Source: Brachycybe producta
Lineage: Eukaryota > Arthropoda > Diplopoda > Playtdesmida > Andrognathidae
Assembly: GCA_036925085.1 (NCBI GenBank)
Contig: JAUPFP010000029.1
Coordinates: 2,827,210 to 2,891,209, forward strand
Length of the DNA stretch: 64,000 nt
Direction of reading: 5' to 3'
This document shows, piece by piece, positions 14,097-24,464 of this stretch. The notes under the pieces were generated by a model, which did no database searches, was not told the DNA's origin, and was given only the letters and a program-made list of their open reading frames with translations. A program made the translations under genes and the position numbers. The number at the start of each line of letters is the position of its first letter. The first letter of the stretch is position 1.

Positions 14097-17070
14097 ACAC
14101 AACAACAATTCTTTATAGATTGCTTCTTAATTTATGTTTCTAGGAACATTTTATGCTTCCCGATAAAAGATGAAAAAGGTGTTTTAAATCTTATAAAATT
14201 AATTTTTGGACTTTTTTTGTAATTTGTTTGTTTTATTGAAAAAAAAAAGATGTAATCGGAATAGCGGAACTTTGCAATAAAATTAACGGGTCGTATTTCT
14301 CGACGTTTGACGAGGAGATCGCAATGGCCTTTAGCATTTATTGTGGAATCAGCATCATGCATGTGTGTGTCAAATGTTTTACGCAAAGTACTACGCGGTA
14401 CTTTTAAAATAAAATTCTTAACATTTAGTTTTGTAATTTATTTTTAGTCTCTAATGTACAAAAAAGTGAGAGATGCGCAACATAGGAGCCGTTTATCTAA
14501 CGAACTTATGACGTATCACATGCAGGTTTTAATCTTTTATTGCAAATAGATTCAGAAAAAAATATATCCGGAGTTTTTATTTTCTTAAAAAATGAATTTT
14601 AGGTTCCTTGCGATGAAGTTAAACGTCTTTGCAACTCTAAGATTCCTCATCCTGTCGATTTTGACTCGAATTTTTGTAGTTTCTCGTATACACCGAGGTC
14701 GATTCCCGATTCGCAGGGTGTAATTGTAATAACACGACGTCTCGAGTGTTTCGATAAAACTTAACAGTTATTCATTATCTTCGTCTTCTTTTTTTAATTT
14801 AATATCTAGGCCGTAGTTAGCATGTTTGAAGATTTAGGAATGTTAACAAAGTGCAGGATAGGAGTTTCGACTGTTGCAAGGTTGTGTGAAGAGTTTGAAA
14901 TTCATGTTCCGCCACCTTCGACTTGTGTTTTACCGTTTTGGTTTCGTATTAGGTTTGTTCTGATGGTGAAGAAGGGTTATCGGGATCCACCTTACCACAA
15001 TTGGTCACACGCTTTTTCAGTGACGCATTTCTGTTACTTGCTTCTGAGGAATTTAAATCTTCTCGGTGACGAGTGGTTAACGTCAGTATCTCGAAAAGGA
15101 TTTTTACCTCCGATGATAATTAAAGCTAACGGGTAGTTTGTTGTTTTAGTGATTTAGAGGGACTTGCACTTTTTGTGGCAAGTCTTTGTCATGATTTGGA
15201 TCACAGAGGAACAACCAATTCGTTTCAAGTTGCCTCGGTATATAATTATGTGTGATTTTTTTTTTAAATGTAAAATAATCGAGTAAGAAAGAGATAAATG
15301 TTGGTTATGATTAACTATTTTTAGAAGTCTGTGTTGGCGGCGTTGTATAGTTCGGAAGGATCTGTAATGGAGGTGTGTAATTGTATTTGCCATTTGTAAA
15401 CTTGTTTTCTTGTCTTATAATTCAATACGGAAACGGATAATTTTGTGTTTTTTAGAGGCATCATTTTGCTCAGGCAATGTGCATTCTTAATACAGATGGC
15501 TGTAATATCTTTGAAAATCTTTCTCGTAAGGTTAGTTATTTACTTTGAACGTAATAAACTGGTGTTAAATTTTATTAACAGTTCGGGTTGAAAATTTTGA
15601 AAGTGGGCGTAATTTTTAGGTGTGAAATAAATTCGTTAATTATTTTATATATAAAATTTTTTTTACAAACTAAAGCAGTGAAGGATTGTCACAAATGTAT
15701 TTTCACAATAAAATTTAAAGTTTCTAAGAGAAAACAAATGAAAAATTTTAAATTTATAATCATAAAAAATGTAATTTAAAGACTTTTTTGTTATCTTTGT
15801 GATATTAGTTATTGAAGTTAAGCTTTTTATGTGAATTTGAAAATGACCCAAATTTAAGCGGATGATATATGTATTTTTTAATTATTGTCTATAAAAATGA
15901 TTTCTGTATTTTGAACGATAAAAACGTGAAAAATACAATTAATAATTAAGTGATTCAGCTACTCTTCTAGTTTCTCTTAAAGTTCTCTCACAGTACGAAA
16001 ACCAGCTCTTGTTTATTAGCGAAATTCTTAAATTAAAGTGTATTTTTAAAGATATTTTTGTAGAAATACTTTTTATGAAAATGTTTATAACAAACTTTGA
16101 ATATACGCGCTCGCTCGTATATTAAACTAATAAATTTGGCTTTTTAAAGAGGTGAGTAAGTGGAGCCCCCCCCCCCCCCCTTTGCCTGGCTTTGCGGGCG
16201 GCCCATGCCGTTACTTTTAACTCGGTTCACTATGACTACGCCTTAAACAGAATAATAGAATAGTTTTGACATGTTTTAAATTCTTAGGAGTACACTCAAT
16301 GTTTGGATTGTATGCGTGATATTATTCTTGCAACTGATCTTGCTCACCATCTTAGGATAGTGAAAGATCTCAAGAATCTAGTTGGCGGTACGTTTTCTTT
16401 CTCGAATCCACTTCGATCGAGATCGCGGTTCTTATTTATTTATCTAATTTCAAGACGGATACGATAAAGATAATCCAAAACATCACAAGTATCTCCTCTG
16501 CCTTCTGATGACGGCCTGCGACGTGTCGGATCAAACTAAAGACTGGAGAAGCTCAAAGAAAATAGCTGTAATTACGTTAATGAAGTTGATTGTCTTTTTG
16601 GAGGCTTTTTGCTAACGATTGTGTTTTTTGTTTGTTTGCGTTTTTAGGAATTAATTTATCAAGAATTTTTTTCGCAAGGAGATTTAGAAAAAGCGATGGG
16701 AAATCGACCGTTAGAAATGATGGATCGAGAAAAGGCTTGTATTCCACAACTCCAGATAAGTTTTATCAACCACATTGTTGCTCCTGTTTACGAGTAAGTC
16801 GAAATCGAAGAATTCGTTTTACGGCGAGATCGATCGTTATTTAATAAAACTTTTTTTTTTCCCCCTCGTTATTCTAGATTGTTGTCAAAGTTATTTCCAA
16901 AAGCCGAAGTTCTTTTTAAAGCAGTTACGGCAAACAAAATGTACTGGGAGAGAATGAGAGACGTATACAAACAACGAAATACGACGAGTACTTCATCGTT
17001 GGACATCTTCGACGATGAGGAACTGGACGCCGAAGTTCTCGGCTCTTCCAATTACCAAGTAAGCCACTGA
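4366..17070 (+). CDS. PDE2A: PDE2A-like cGMP-stimulated 3',5'-cyclic nucleotide phosphodiesterase
   Basis: It hydrolyses cAMP and cGMP and is activated when cGMP binds its GAF domains (family knowledge). Coding exons: 4366-4414, 4956-5008, 5109-5183, 6862-6903, 8257-8325, 11204-11337, 11502-11613, 11742-11781, 12479-12542, 12684-12768, 13801-13861, 13955-14036, 14144-14178, 14250-14362, 14448-14525, 14603-14719, 14810-14880, 14953-15075, 15150-15237, 15325-15372, 15456-15530, 16288-16387, 16455-16567, 16648-16793, 16878-17070. All phases join to give 721 aa. GAF-A spans about residues 20-175 and GAF-B about 195-345. Both keep the NKx5Fx3DE motif (NKKDTSGFSKLDE at 135-147, [13 protein letters not shown] at 310-322). 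The catalytic domain covers about 405-700 with HNWSH (442-446), HDLDHRG (482-488) and ATDLAHH. An in-frame TAA at 4336 lies in the same exon, so the start is the ATG at 4366. The protein therefore lacks the long N-terminus of human PDE2A. The intron at 11782-12478 has a GC donor. A LINE sits antisense in intron 5. A possible poly(A) signal AATAAA is at 17679. Confidence 0.93.
4652..4848. mobile_element. AACTAGAAG-family fold-back element in PDE2A intron 1
   Basis: It is a palindrome starting TTAAGGTGGTTT and ending near TTTTAAGGTGCACTTT. Internal arms read GTTTTAGAAACTAGAAGG and its reverse complement. It belongs to the most frequent repeat family of this window. Another copy lies at about 6110-6372. 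Confidence 0.7.
5768..5975. mobile_element. ACAGGCA/GGCTCCGCCC fold-back element, copy A (PDE2A intron 3)
   Basis: ACAGGCATTTAGAAATTGTG, CTTCAGTTGGCTCCGCCC and ACAACTTCTAATTGGTTGG, with the mirrored right arm somewhat decayed (AGGGCAGAGCTAACTGAAGC, TTCTAAATGATTGT). The oldest-looking copy. Confidence 0.8.
6560..6720. repeat. AGTGGTC-rich fold-back repeat in PDE2A intron 3
   Basis: AAGTGGTC and GACCACTTTTT occur repeatedly in both orientations, and the block ends in TCTGTGAACGCCCTTAAG. Similar blocks are at 4505-4640 and, diverged, at 8925-9055. I take them as one small palindromic DNA-element family; no protein is encoded. Confidence 0.55.
7845..7935. repeat. Imperfect inverted repeat with CATCGAT ends
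   Basis: The left arm CATCGATGTATTCAGCAG pairs imperfectly with the right arm TTGAATAAATCGATG around a TATA-rich centre that holds GACGTCA. A similar end (CTGAATAAATCGATGAATAA) lies at about 21503-21522, just 3' of SAP30L. Confidence 0.45.
8042..8078. repeat. (GAT)n microsatellite
   Basis: About twelve uninterrupted GAT/ATG triplets inside PDE2A intron 4. Confidence 0.9.
9085..11110. mobile_element. AACTAGAAG-family fold-back element split by the LINE
   Basis: The left half (9085-9354) carries AAAACTAGAAGAGTACC and TTTATTTTGAAAGATATC. The right half (11032-11110) continues with the expected distal arm, ending TCTAATACACTTTTCAG. Rejoining the halves across the target duplication restores one fold-back copy, so the LINE inserted after this element. 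Confidence 0.75.
9355..11031 (-). mobile_element. 5'-truncated RTE-type LINE retrotransposon, antisense in PDE2A intron 5
   Basis: Read on the minus strand it encodes a reverse transcriptase: [16 protein letters not shown], the KAYDRVPR motif, [13 protein letters not shown] and the active-site box FTDDIVLV. These order as in the RTE clade. The endonuclease half is missing because the copy is truncated at the 5' side (near 11005-11031). The frame breaks near 9710-9720, with the C-terminal part ([16 protein letters not shown] onward) in another frame down to about 9369. The element is therefore dead. It ends in (ATGATG)n, a tail type seen in RTE elements. An 11-bp target duplication ATGAAAATAGT lies at 9344-9354 and 11032-11042. 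The target was a copy of the AACTAGAAG fold-back family. Confidence 0.9.
11870..12060. repeat. Dispersed intronic repeat with TGCAAATTT / AGAAATTGTGCGTTTTAT
   Basis: It lies in PDE2A intron 8. A diverged copy sits in the ATP8A intron at about 51490-51770, sharing ATGTGCAAATT and GAAATTGTACGTTTTAT. Class unknown; no terminal repeats could be defined by eye. Confidence 0.45.
13000..13535. mobile_element. AACTAGAAG-family fold-back element(s) in PDE2A intron 10
   Basis: Left arm GTTTTAGAAACTAGAAAGG at about 13110. Complementary arm TACTCTTCTAGTTTGTAAC at about 13430. Extra CTAGAAGAGTTTAAAG sequence at 13000 suggests two nested or partially duplicated copies. Another copy, partial, is at 15790-16025 in the intron before exon 22. 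Confidence 0.65.
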
Positions 17071-18759
17071 GAAAAAACTAAAAGAACTAAGAGAAAAAGA
17101 CAAAAAAGTGTTTGAAGAAAACACACAAAAAAAATCCTCATCTCTACTTTTATATAAATAATATGTAAATTGATTTATTTATTGATTTTTTTTTCCGATG
17201 CATTTCTTCGTAAAGACAAGTTCCTGGTGGCCACAATATATAAAGAAATTATAATTCTGATATTTCAGAATTAGTTGGCCCTTTTTTTCCTCCTCTCTGC
17301 TCCCATCTATTTTTGTCTCCTTCCTTCAACTTATTTATCTGTTTAAGATATCTTCGAGATGTCTTTATGTCGGGGGAAATCTAGTCAATGATGAAAGGTG
17401 TTAACGAAGTTATCTCTCGTGCAATAATCGTTTTTTTGAAGAGTTTCTGCTCTTTCTCGCGCATTTGTAAAAAAAAAAAAAAGAATATATGAGAAAAATG
17501 TGTACATTAGTTATTTTTATGCGATGTTTGTAAACATCTCTTCTCCTCCTCGTCGTTCGAAGATGAAAGAAACAAAAAAAATCCTCTTTGAATGAAAACA
17601 TTTGACGAAAAAAAAAGAATTTCTTCCATTTTCAGTGTCATAAATCATTATTTACTAAAAAAAAAAAGTGTATATTAGAATAAAATTAAAAATCCTATCA
17701 AAAGTTAGGCTGTTTTAAAAGGTTAGAAATGATGAAATACATCGTCTTGTACAAATTTCTAGATTTATAACTCGACATAAAAACTTTCATTTCGTATTTA
17801 TGAAGTTGTCGGCAATACTTAGGATTTTTGTTTTTAATTTTGCCACATTTTTTTATTATTATTATTTTACATTATTCTGTTGTTATGCTTTGTGCCATTT
17901 CTGCGCAGAATTTGCATTTGCCTCGTTTTTTTAAATGGGCTGGCGGTCAATTGCAGATTATGCTATAAAAGAAATGAAATATTTGTGTGTCTAATCAAAG
18001 GAATATAGAGAAATATTTTTTTCTTCTTCTTCTTCTTCTGGTTACTTTGTGAATTTTTTTTAAAAAAAATGATGTAATTGATAATTTAAAAAAAAATCAA
18101 TGTGAAATTCAGTCAGTTCAATCAAATTTTTTTTTAAAAAATGAATCTATTTAAATGTAATTTTATTAATGATTTTAAAAAATGCTGATTGCTCAAAGAC
18201 CTAATTTTAAGTAATTTCAGGTATAAAAGAATAAATGTACAGAATGAGGTTTAAAAGCACTTTTATGTTATTTTAGAAATCTTAGGTTGGTTTAAATCTA
18301 GTTAAAAAGTGTACTAGTTTAGTTTGTGTGTGTTCATTTTCAGTGAAAAAACAGTTATTGTTGCTTTTAACCGTGTTACGACAACATATTGTGAACACAC
18401 ACAACACACATGAAAACCCTCTTTTATCATTACGAAATTTCGTTATTTGAGCTTTCATCCTGTCTCACCAATCTCATTGTGGTAATTTTGATTGAATTGG
18501 CTTTTTAATTTTTTAAAACACTTGTAAACATTGATTTGTATGCAGTGTTTTTCTATTGCCAATACAATCAAACTCGGTTATAGCGTTATTCGTGGGCTTT
18601 GTGACGTTGTATCCGAGGTTACCCTATTTTTCGTCATTTAAATACATATTATTAGTAAAAAGATATATGTTATTGTCAGTTTTATTTCATACACATCCGG
18701 TTTCTCATAGACATTTAATTTTGACGCAATTCTTTTGAAAAGATTTCTTTAGTTTTAAT

Positions 18760-19146
18760 TAGAGGTGGGACGAATCGTAAATTTTCTCGAATCCGAATCC
18801 TAAACGGTTCTCGAATCCTCCTATATTATTCATTAAGATGATACAAATAAATGAAATAATATTAAGTATTAAATTATTAATAATAATAAACAAGTGTGGC
18901 ACTCAAGTGTCACCACAAGGTGATATTGGTGATCCGGGTCCAACCACCGAAATTGCAACAATCGCCGTTTTTTTTGTTAGTGAACGCTTCTATTGGACGT
19001 CAATGGAGTTAAAACTAATTTTACCAAAGTTTTTAACAGTTTTTTTTTTAAGGTTAGGATTCGAAAGACGAAAAAAGCGCGAAGATTCGATTTGTCGAAT
19101 CTCGAATATTTTTCAAGATTCGCGGGATTCGAATGGCCCATCCCTA
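18760..19146. mobile_element. hAT-like non-autonomous element, copy 2
   Basis: It is collinear with 1091-1487 over its whole length (TAGAGGTGGGACGAAT start, CTATTGGACGTCAATGGAGT internally, TGGCCCATCCCTA end). No convincing target duplication remains (GTTTTAAT left, ATTATTAT right). It appears to sit inside older pogo-like DNA. Confidence 0.75.
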
Positions 19147-20872
19147 ATTATTATAATATTTATATTAATGTTGCATTCCATTGAGTAGGGTAATTCACGA
19201 TCAACTTGCCGTTTTTCAATGAAAATAGTAAAATTCCTAGAAATTGTGTCGTTATAGCCGAGGTAGAGAGTGACGTTATAACCTAGGAATAAAATAACAT
19301 TATTTATATATATATATACAGGAATCCTTTTTAATTGGCGTCATTTTCGAGTTTGTCTTTTTATTTATTTTGTCAGACATTTTTGTCGTTTTATCAAAAC
19401 GCACAGTTAGCACGACGACCAAGTAAAAAAAAAATTGATATTTTTTGTTTTGCCCTCAGGTATTCCCGTAATTTTGAATCTTATTTGATCATCTTTCGTT
19501 CCATTTGAAAATAATAATTGATTGCATAAGAATCGATTGATTTGTATGCACCATTTTCTGTTTGGTGCATATTAATTATTATTATGCCGCCTCCTCCTCC
19601 TCCTCCTCCTGTTGTAACTAGTCATATAAATTGATATAATTACAAGTAGCTTGTAAATATATAAATGCTTAGGAAACATTTTTTCTTTTCTTAAACGGTT
19701 GTATAAAGAAAATTAAATAAAACAGGTTAGTGTAATGGTAATACGTCCATATCACTAGTGATATAAATTAATCGTTTGTGTGTGGTAAATATTCATATTT
19801 TAAAATATTATTTTTGTCTCTCGATATTCTTCTAAGAATGTAACTCTTTTTAAAAAGTCCTATATTTCGATAACAATAATATGAATTCGTATTTTAAGCT
19901 GATTTTAAAGTGTAAACACCCCCTCCCCTTTTCAAACTCTTGATTATTCTATGTTTTTTTAGAAGCAAAATAAAGAAAAATTTTGATTGCGCATTGTTAC
20001 CCTTCTAGTTGGTAAAATAATCAATGTTTATTATTTTAAAATAAGCTTTTTATATTAGGTTTGATAATAACGCAACTTTAAGCATACAATGTTATTTATT
20101 TTGAAATATATATCAAACATGAAAATAATATTAAGTAATTTAGTTGAAAATTCTAGTTTCTAACACACTTTTAATTTCTTATTAGTTTTTGCTTCTGAAA
20201 CGTTGAATAACCGGAGTAGAACAATTGATTTTTTTTTGGAAATCTTGAACAAAAAAACAACAACAAAACAATACATGTAAATGAATTAAAAATCGATTTT
20301 GATCAAGGTATTTATTGACTTAATTCCCCCCCCCCCCCCCCCCAAACAACGAAAGTCCTCTTGAAATAATTGATCGCAATAATAAATCTTCCTTTCTAAA
20401 ACTTACATATATTATACGTAGAGAAAGTATACTTCTTCACTTTTTAATAACTTGTACTTTTTATTATTCATTAATTACTACATTATGTAAATAATTTAAA
20501 ATTACACCAATGAGTTTTTCCTTTTTTTAAAAAACAAAATTCCCCGCCGCCCCCTCCCCCCCCCCCCCAGATATTCCCCCAACATTATTTGTAAAAGATT
20601 TCATTTGTGTTTCACTTTTTTCTTCAAGAATATTAAGTATCTTCTTGTACAGCGTTTATTAAGAAAAATTAAGAGCAAAAGAAAAAAAAAGAAGTAATTT
20701 TGATGGTCTCAAACCTTTCAAATAGGAATAAAAATTTCACTATTTTCAATCACAACTTCATGCAAAATATTTCATTATTCATATATAATTTTTTGTACTT
20801 GAGTTTTTTACGTTCCATTTTTCTTCCACCAATTTCTTATCTTACAAAATGGAATATAGAATCAGAAGACTA

Positions 20873-21148
20873 CAGTAAGAGTCTCGATTATCCGAGGGGT
20901 TCCGTGTCATCGGAGTTATAAAAGCCGCGTATATATAAAAAAGCTGGTTTTTTATTTGCAGCTAATTAGAGAATTAATTTTACCTTTAGCTTTTTTATTT
21001 TCTCTTATAACAGTTCTTTTTCTTGCGTTCTTTCTTTATGTAGTGAAAGAAAGCAAATTGAAATACAACTTTACAAACAATATACATAACAATACAAACT
21101 TTTCCGTGTTCTTGGCCCAAATTAGCTCGAATAATCGAGACTCTACTG
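20873..21148. mobile_element. pogo/Tigger-like non-autonomous element (276 bp) with TA target site
   Basis: The left end CAGTAAGAGTCTCGATTATC and the reverse complement of the right end (CAGTAGAGTCTCGATTATTC) are terminal inverted repeats. Both are flanked directly by TA (20871-20872 and 21149-21150). Ends of the type CAGT..CTCGATTATCCGA plus TA duplication are characteristic of the pogo/Tigger group. Too short for a transposase. Confidence 0.8.
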
Positions 21149-21572
21149 TATTTTCTTTTTATATAAATTTATAGCATGAATTATAAGTAGTTTACTTGAT
21201 TTTTTTTTACATTCAAAACTGGACACAATTATTATTAAAAACGAAAGTTCAGAAAGAGAGAAAGAAAGAAAGAAACATTCTTAAAAACAAAATCAACAAA
21301 ACGTTTCGTAATAATGAAATTCGTTTCGAGACTTAATTTAAATAATCGAATTCAAAGTTTACAAATAACAAATTCGATAAAACATTTTTTTTTAAAAAAA
21401 AAAGACTTTCAAATTCTGCACAGTTCCAAATTATTCGTCCTTTTGTGTTCAACAGTGACGTCACTTTCATAGAAATATATGAAAGTGACGTTATACCGCA
21501 CTGAATAAATCGATGAATAAAGGAATGTGCAGGTATTTTTTTAAAAAAATTGGTTTCAATTTCGGTTGGTTT

Positions 21573-22889
21573 TTAGATGCCGATGGGATCGATGGCACCG
21601 AGATGTTTCTGATCGAACTTGCTCTTATTGTTCTTAACCATGTAGATGAAAAAGGTAAGAGCTTCTTTCTCGACGACTGGAATGCTCTTAAAATGCCTCA
21701 TCAGGGTCTGAAAAAACAAAAAACGGAAAATAATTTGAACTTTTTTTGTTTTTCTCTCTTAAGTTTTTTTTAACACAGAATACGCGTTTAAGGTTTACGT
21801 CTGCTAATTGAGCCTTATTCAGTCCTTGTTTCGTCTGTACTTTATAATGGCGCTTATAACGTCTCAAAGTATTCACCTGAAGCTGAAACAAATCCACCTG
21901 AAACGGAAGAGAGAGAAAAAAAACCGTAACTTAAAAGTCTCAAACTCTTGATTATTCTGTTTCAATGTGCAAAAAAATGAAGAGAAACTTGAATGTGTTT
22001 TAGAAACTAGAAGGGTTGCTCAACCATTTAAGGGTATTTTCATGTTCATATCTTTCAAAATGAACTTTTTATGTCAGTTCGAAAATGATCCAACATAAAA
22101 ATACCCCTTAAGTGATTGAACTACCCTTCTAGTTTCTAACTTTCAAGTTTCTTCTTCATTTTGCACCTAAAAGACACAATAATCAAGAGTTCGAAAATCA
22201 ACTGTTTTATAAACCCATTATTTATGTAAGAAAAAGGCTCCGGTTGTGTATTTACGTTTAAGATGGGCGGAAACAGTAATACGGAATAGTAGCATCAAAA
22301 TGACGTCACTGCCAATGTGTATCAAGGCAGTCATATGACAATATTTATCATAATATTAATTTGTAACTCTTACAAGGTTATGAGCTCGATAAGACACTAT
22401 TGTCACAAGACAGTCTTATTAATGCTTGTCTGTAATGCGTCTTCAGGGCTTTAAAAACGTAAATACGGAACCATAGGCGAAAGACACACGAGAGAGACGA
22501 ACCTCAGGTACGTCAACGTCTTGATCGTTAGAACCGGTATCGTCGTCACTTTCTTTTCGTTTCCGTCTCGTTCGAACACTTTGAATGACTCCCTTATGAT
22601 AGTCACATATGTAAATGTGTCTAGCCTGAATGAAATAAAAGAATACGAGAAGAAGAAGAAAAAAAACAGGTCACAATTTACATTAATTTAACATTAGAAA
22701 GAGAAATAAATTACTGACACTTTCGTCGATGTTCAGTTTCAGTTTTCTTTGTGCAACCGTCTTCTGAATTCGTTTGTTGTAACTTGCATTTCCGGCTGGA
22801 CGACTACAACGTGCGTTGTCTTCTTCAACGAGACAACAAACCTGATCGTGACCTCCTCGGCTGTCGTCTTCTGTACTGAAACCGTTCAT
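21573..22889 (-). CDS. SAP30L: SAP30L-like Sin3 histone-deacetylase complex subunit
   Basis: SAP30 proteins bridge Sin3 and HDACs and bind nucleic acid and lipid through an N-terminal CCCH zinc finger (family knowledge). Exons on the minus strand: 22889-22719, 22625-22503, 21897-21799, 21707-21573, all in phase, 175 aa. The start [13 protein letters not shown] is close to vertebrate SAP30L, and an in-frame TGA lies 33 bases upstream of the ATG. The zinc-finger residues are visible in [11 protein letters not shown] and CDYHK. A basic stretch RTRRKRK follows, then an acidic linker. The Sin3-binding half starts [19 protein letters not shown] and ends [11 protein letters not shown]. Length fits SAP30L (about 180 aa). 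The gene is tail to tail with PDE2A and head to head with the HMGB gene. A small fold-back element occupies intron 2. Confidence 0.93.
21940..22215. mobile_element. AACTAGAAG-family fold-back element in SAP30L intron
   Basis: One of the cleanest copies. AGAAACTAGAAGGGTTGCTC on the left mirrors GAACTACCCTTCTAGTTTC on the right, and the ends CAAACTCTTGATTATTCTG and CAATAATCAAGAGTTCGA are complementary. It is about 275 bp with a short spacer. Confidence 0.85.
22241..22473. mobile_element. Small inverted-repeat element in SAP30L intron 2
   Basis: Ends CGGTTGTGTATTTACGTTT and the reverse complement of the right end (TGGTTCCGTATTTACGTTT) form 18-19 bp terminal repeats. The interior holds TGACGTCA. 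Non-coding; superfamily not determined. Confidence 0.6.
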
Positions 22890-23449
22890 TCTAAGTCTTC
22901 CTTTTTTACGTTGATTTCCTCAATCGTCGTCGTCGTCGTCTGTCTAAATCACTTGATAAGTCTTAAAAATGGTTATAACAACGAATTGTAACATTCAATA
23001 ATATCCAAAAATAGACGTCCACTTCATAAATAAGGTAAGAATTGAATTTAAAACACCGTTTATGACTTATATTATGACATAAGCTCAAAAGAAACCTTTA
23101 AATTAGAACCGTTTATGGCCGCTTTGCACCTCTTGTTTTCCGCTATTCTAATCAAAGCATCGGAGTCGTACGGATCGGTAATCACACTGCTCGATGTGCT
23201 CCTACTAAATAGTAATGACCGGCAGCCGGATGTTAGAACAGAGAAATGACATCAGTCAAGCGTCAATCATTTACACTCTGAAGCATTAAGTGTATTGAAT
23301 ATTAGCATAGATATGAATGAAAAGGGTGAACGAATATGGTATCTAGGACACTTGTTATTCAAAGTAAACAACGCCGTGTATAGAGGTTCAATTTTATTTT
23401 CAATATATGACGTCATGCCGAATTTTTATGGGTATTTAGGATTCTATAC

Positions 23450-23690
23450 CGGCCTCATCGAAGAGGAAAGTTTATGACGTCAGAGTGGGTCATAATAACT
23501 TTAGGATTATGTCCTTTTTTCTAATAATAAGGGTAATAATAAAAGTTTGCAGGAAACATTTTGTGTAAACTGTTTTATATTATTTCTTTATTATAAGGCA
23601 AAATGACATAATCCTAAATTTTATGTCAACCCCTCTGACGTCACAAGCATCATTTTACGATGAGGTATGCCGTATACGTTGTAAACTTGT
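23450..23690. repeat. Fold-back element with a TGACGTCA in each arm
   Basis: The left arm (CGGCCTCATCG, TGACGTCAGAG, TTTAGGATTATGTC) is matched by an inverted right arm (GACATAATCCTAAA, CTCTGACGTCA, CGATGAGGTATGCCG). The CRE octamers are at 23475-23482 and 23636-23643, and another stands just outside at 23408-23415. Confidence 0.65.
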
Positions 23691-24239
23691 TATAAGGGAG
23701 TAATCCGAGTGCTCCGATCTGACACGATTTACTCTGTTAGCTGTTGCGTTCTAATTGTTCCGTGTGCGCAAGTTACGATTACGTGTTTTTATTTATTGTT
23801 GCATCTAACTTGCATGCATTTATTTATATTTAAATTTCATAAATATTGCTTTTTAATTTAATTTTTATATTTGTATTGATGCTGATGTCAACTAATTATC
23901 TATTATAATAGTCTAAAAATGTGAAGCATTAATTATTAAATTCATCGGGTGTTGTTTATAGGGATAAAATTGCAGTATTGCAGGGTTGACAGCATTGTTA
24001 AGCATCATCAGATCCTATAGTTGTTTTTGTGGCGCCAATTCAATAACAATATAAATAAATTTAATTGTTTAAAGTATTATATTATTATATTTAAAAAGTA
24101 TTTTTTATAAATTATTTTTCAGATTTTTTTATAATAATAATACAGCTAAATACGAATAAAATTTACAAGATTTTTCTATATTTATTTCATAAATTGACAT
24201 TTTCCCGCTCGTTTTGTCACATGATATGTTCTAAGCATT

Positions 24240-24464
24240 CTTATTGGTTTACAGTTAACCGCCGTATTGTATACCTCTTCAATGACGTCACATACAAAAG
24301 TAGTGATATGATTGGTTTGTGTTTGCGGTCAATCTGAAATTGGCCAATAGAAATGCATGAATCGTGTCTCCTATTTGTAATGCTTCTGTATAGTCCCCCT
24401 CTATTGCTTTCTCCTGCGTCTCTCTTCTCGTTGCATTTTTCCATAGGAGCTGTTGTGATATCAG
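24240..24464 (+). promoter_or_regulatory. Candidate promoter and non-coding leader exon, possibly for HMGB
   Basis: Within 110 bases there are ATTGG at 24243 and 24311, CCAAT at 24344-24348 and a consensus CRE TGACGTCA at 24283-24290. A pyrimidine-rich stretch follows (CTATTGCTTTCTCCTGCG), then a good splice donor TCAG/GTACGT at 24464/24465. The HMGB start codon lies in an exon that begins at an acceptor (30355/30356), so an upstream leader exon must exist. This is the best candidate seen, though the 5.9-kb gap is unproven. Confidence 0.4.

Larger units (their letters stand above)
17071..21572. other. PDE2A 3' flank and convergent intergenic region
   Basis: It starts with the probable PDE2A 3'UTR (AT-rich; AATAAA at 17679-17684). 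The rest contains TTC and CTC microsatellites (about 18022 and 19588), the second hAT-like copy, degenerate pogo-like sequence (AATCAAACTCGGTTATAGCG at about 18567 and GTTATAGCCGAGG at about 19251), an AACTAGAAG fold-back at about 19895-20225, C homopolymers at 20326 and 20558, and a pogo/Tigger-like element. No further gene was recognised. Confidence 0.6.

Noticed and set aside
14880..15136. Continuous open frame through the PDE2A intron at 14881-14952
   Set aside because: The 72-base intron is a multiple of three and open, but joining TVAR to FVLMVKKG matches the family exactly, while the intron reading adds 24 unrelated residues.
20700..21174. Two open frames of about 72 codons
   Set aside because: They fall across AT-rich DNA and the pogo-like element, with hydrophobic composition expected by chance and no splice or homology support.
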